Shown here: positions 62,201 through 64,000 of the stretch, in pieces
How the letters are laid out: the number at the start of each line of letters is the position of its first letter
Position numbering within the stretch: the stretch's first letter is position 1
Source: Anoxybacteroides rupiense
GTDB lineage: Bacteria > Bacillota > Bacilli > Bacillales > Anoxybacillaceae
DNA length: 64,000 bases
Direction: 5' to 3'
Assembly (NCBI RefSeq): GCF_014196195.1
Contig: NZ_JACIDF010000008.1
Span: 121,778 to 185,777, forward strand
Translations under genes and position numbers: made by a program
The notes under the pieces: generated by a model
What the model was told of the DNA's origin: nothing
Databases searched by the model: none
What the model saw: only the letters and a program-made list of their open reading frames with translations

Positions 62201-63778
62201 TTATTGATGCTTCAATAATTCTCGCAATTTAAAACGTTGAATTTTTCCAGTAGCGGTTTTCGGAAGCTGATCAATAAATTCAATCACGCGCGGATGCTTA
62301 TAGTGGGCTAAATGTTGTTTCGCAAATTGTTTTAGCTCTTCTTCCTTTTCTTTCGATGGTTCTATTCCATCTTTCAGCACAACGAACGCTTTCGGAATGG
62401 TAAGATTCCGATTATTTTCAATGCTCACGACAGCAGCTTCCAAAACATCATCATGCTGTAAAAGGCAATTTTCAATTTCAATCGGAGAAACCCATATTCC
62501 TCCCACTTTGAGCATATCATCGGAACGCCCGCAATACCAATAGTATCCATCCTCGTCACGATAGTATTTATCGCCAATATACAACCAGTCTCCAACAAAT
62601 TTTTTCTTATTTTGCTCATGAAGATTCCAATAGCCGTGAGCAATGGAATCGCCATGAATCACCAGATCGCCTATTTCGTTAGGCGGCAATTCCATTCCTT
62701 GCGAATCAATAATCTTTACGTCGTAACCCGGTACCACTTTTCCTGAACTTCCTTCTTTAATATCGCCCAGCCGATTGGAGATAAAAATATGAAGCGCCTC
62801 TGTAGATCCGATCCCATCTAAAATATCCACATTGAACAGTTCCTTCCATTTTCGATAAAACGCAGGCGGAAGGGCCTCCCCAGCAGAAACACACACACGC
62901 AAGGAACGAAGATCAAACTGTTTCCCCGTTTTTTGCACATAATCAATCATCGCTCCATATAGTGTCGGAACACCGAAAAAGATGGTTGGCTTGTACGTTT
63001 CAATAGCTTCAAATATCATTTCCGGCAAAGGGCGTTCTTTCACAAGAATCGTAGAAGCACCGACACCGAGCGGGAAATACAGGCCTCCGCCCAGTCCATA
63101 AGCAAAATACAATTTCGATGCGGAGAGACAACGATCATCTTCGGTGATTTTGAGCACTTGCTTAGCATAGGTATTCAATGCATATTCCATGTCGTGCTGT
63201 AAATGGATCACCCCTTTTGGCTCTCCCGTGCTGCCGGAGCTAAAAAGCCAAAATGCTGCATCGTCTTTATTTGTCGGGGCAACGTCCAACTCCTTGCTGG
63301 CGCGATCAAGCAAGCGATAAAAATCAAGGGTGCCATCCCTTTTAATGTCAGCGCTTTCATAAATTACGATCACATGCTCTAAAAACACAAACCGCTCCTT
63401 TAAATGCTGAAGCGTCTCCCAAAGATCGGCATGAATAATCAACCCTTTGGCGCGGCTATTATTTAAAAAATATTCGTAATCAGACGGCTGCATCATCGTG
63501 TTAACCGGAATTGGCACAGCCCCGATTTTAATGGCACCAAAAAATGTGTAAATAAATTCCGGGCCGTCATGGCATACCATAATGATACGATCTTCCAATT
63601 TATATCCAAGTGCCCGCAGCATATTCCCCGTTTGATTCGTTCTCTCCTGAAGCTCGCGATAACAAATTTGCTGATCGCGATAATAAATCGCCGTCTTTTC
63701 TCCTAATCCATTACGGATATGGTCATCAATAAACAAATTCCCTGCATTATAAAGCATCCCTAGTCCGCGTAATTCCAT
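62201..63778 (-). CDS. Benzoate-CoA ligase family protein
   Basis: 525-residue acyl-adenylate ligase, making an aryl-CoA from an aromatic acid with ATP. Blocks are the P loop WLFSSGSTGEPKGVIH near 170-185, KLYFAYGLGGGLYFPLGVGA near 220 (typical of benzoate/4-hydroxybenzoate ligases), GIGSTEALHIF near 320, the hinge YWYCGRSDDMLKVGGIWVSP near 420 and catalytic Lys in KTATGKIQR near 512. Start ATG 63778 has GGTGAG upstream. Its neighbours, a thioesterase and an enoyl-CoA hydratase end, point to aerobic breakdown of benzoate or a related acid through CoA thioesters (inference). Confidence 0.92.
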   Translation of the reverse strand: MELRGLGMLYNAGNLFIDDHIRNGLGEKTAIYYRDQQICYRELQERTNQTGNMLRALGYKLEDRIIMVCHDGPEFIYTFFGAIKIGAVPIPVNTMMQPSDYEYFLNNSRAKGLIIHADLWETLQHLKERFVFLEHVIVIYESADIKRDGTLDFYRLLDRASKELDVAPTNKDDAAFWLFSSGSTGEPKGVIHLQHDMEYALNTYAKQVLKITEDDRCLSASKLYFAYGLGGGLYFPLGVGASTILVKERPLPEMIFEAIETYKPTIFFGVPTLYGAMIDYVQKTGKQFDLRSLRVCVSAGEALPPAFYRKWKELFNVDILDGIGSTEALHIFISNRLGDIKEGSSGKVVPGYDVKIIDSQGMELPPNEIGDLVIHGDSIAHGYWNLHEQNKKKFVGDWLYIGDKYYRDEDGYYWYCGRSDDMLKVGGIWVSPIEIENCLLQHDDVLEAAVVSIENNRNLTIPKAFVVLKDGIEPSKEKEEELKQFAKQHLAHYKHPRVIEFIDQLPKTATGKIQRFKLRELLKHQ

Positions 63779-63901
63779 GGCTCACCATCCCATTATTTTA
63801 AAATTGGACATCAAGTGGACCCATGCAGAAACCGAAGCAGGAAGCCCGCAGAAATAGGCTTAACCAATCCATTTCCGGGGCCTCATTCACGAACCTACCC
63901 T

Positions 63902-64000
63902 TTACATTCCCTTCCAATTTGGCTGGCGTTTTTCTAAAAAGGCGCTCAATCCCTCTTTCGCATCCTCCGAACGGAATAACAAGTTTTGTAGCTCCCCTTC
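63902..64000 (-). CDS. Enoyl-CoA hydratase family protein, C-terminal end (partial)
   Basis: The minus strand is open from the window edge to TAA at 63902-63904, giving 32 residues (LQNLLFRSEDAKEGLSAFLE, then KRQPNWKGM). The SEDAKEGLSAFLEKRQP-type ending is the classic C terminus of the crotonase/enoyl-CoA hydratase family. It lies 123 bases upstream of the ligase gene in the same direction, and is probably part of the same aromatic or phenylacetyl-CoA pathway. Confidence 0.85.
   Translation of the reverse strand, partial: EGELQNLLFRSEDAKEGLSAFLEKRQPNWKGM

Overview
The window looks like chromosome from a low-to-moderate GC, Gram-positive, endospore-former-type Bacillaceae, most like Geobacillus/Parageobacillus. 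The grounds are strong GGAGG ribosome binding sites with frequent TTG/GTG starts, lipoprotein-anchored binding proteins, an mtlA-mtlR-mtlF-mtlD gene order like that described for Geobacillus stearothermophilus, a squalene-hopene-type cyclase, and CRISPR repeats ending in a GAATTGAAC-type tail common in that group. This placement is inference from gene content; no marker gene is present.

Layout. 1-780: DNA of different character (phage-like protein end, small ORF, a tRNA-Ala(GGC) with a badly paired anticodon stem). 1.0-9.1 kb: housekeeping genes (5'-3' exonuclease, HAD phosphatase, FapA-like polymer-binding protein, ilvD, DUF421 membrane protein, TatD hydrolase). 9.1-14.6 kb: complete mannitol PTS operon with its activator, a cre site and an internal hairpin. 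14.6-22.5 kb: aldo/keto reductase, triterpene cyclase, DUF2515/CBO0543 genes, small membrane proteins and DoxX, separated by long decayed intergenic DNA. 22.7-24.9 kb: pseudouridine salvage operon (psuK-psuG) with a clear promoter-operator. 25-28 kb: PilZ and EAL c-di-GMP genes, an XRE regulator, an SDR. A GGDEF diguanylate cyclase follows at 36.4 kb.

28.2-35.9 kb: a PLP sulfur-amino-acid enzyme, then a self-contained operon of GntR regulator, class III CoA-transferase, HMG-CoA-lyase family enzyme and three-part TRAP transporter. I read it as uptake, CoA activation and cleavage of a branched hydroxydicarboxylate such as 3-hydroxy-3-methylglutarate (inference). 37.8-43.9 kb: SDR, a frameshifted lipoprotein, mscL, an orphan hutG, a hemolysin III-like protein and a second aldo/keto reductase. 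43.97-44.63 kb: an orphan three-repeat CRISPR array with leader but no cas genes, then a 257-bp IS21-like deletion derivative with terminal inverted repeats and a 5-bp target duplication.

44.85-59.2 kb: L-rhamnose catabolism (DeoR regulator, rhaA, rhaB, bifunctional aldolase/dehydrogenase), followed by a ribose/AI-2-type sugar ABC importer linked to ribokinase, ribulose-phosphate-3-epimerase-type and ribulokinase genes. A-rich tracts recur upstream of these units and may be shared operators. 59.7-64 kb: an adenine-deaminase-like amidohydrolase, then a thioesterase, benzoate-CoA ligase family enzyme and the end of an enoyl-CoA hydratase, probably the edge of an aromatic acyl-CoA pathway. Two families of recurring hairpin sequences are scattered through the intergenic spaces and are among the more interesting unexplained signals.
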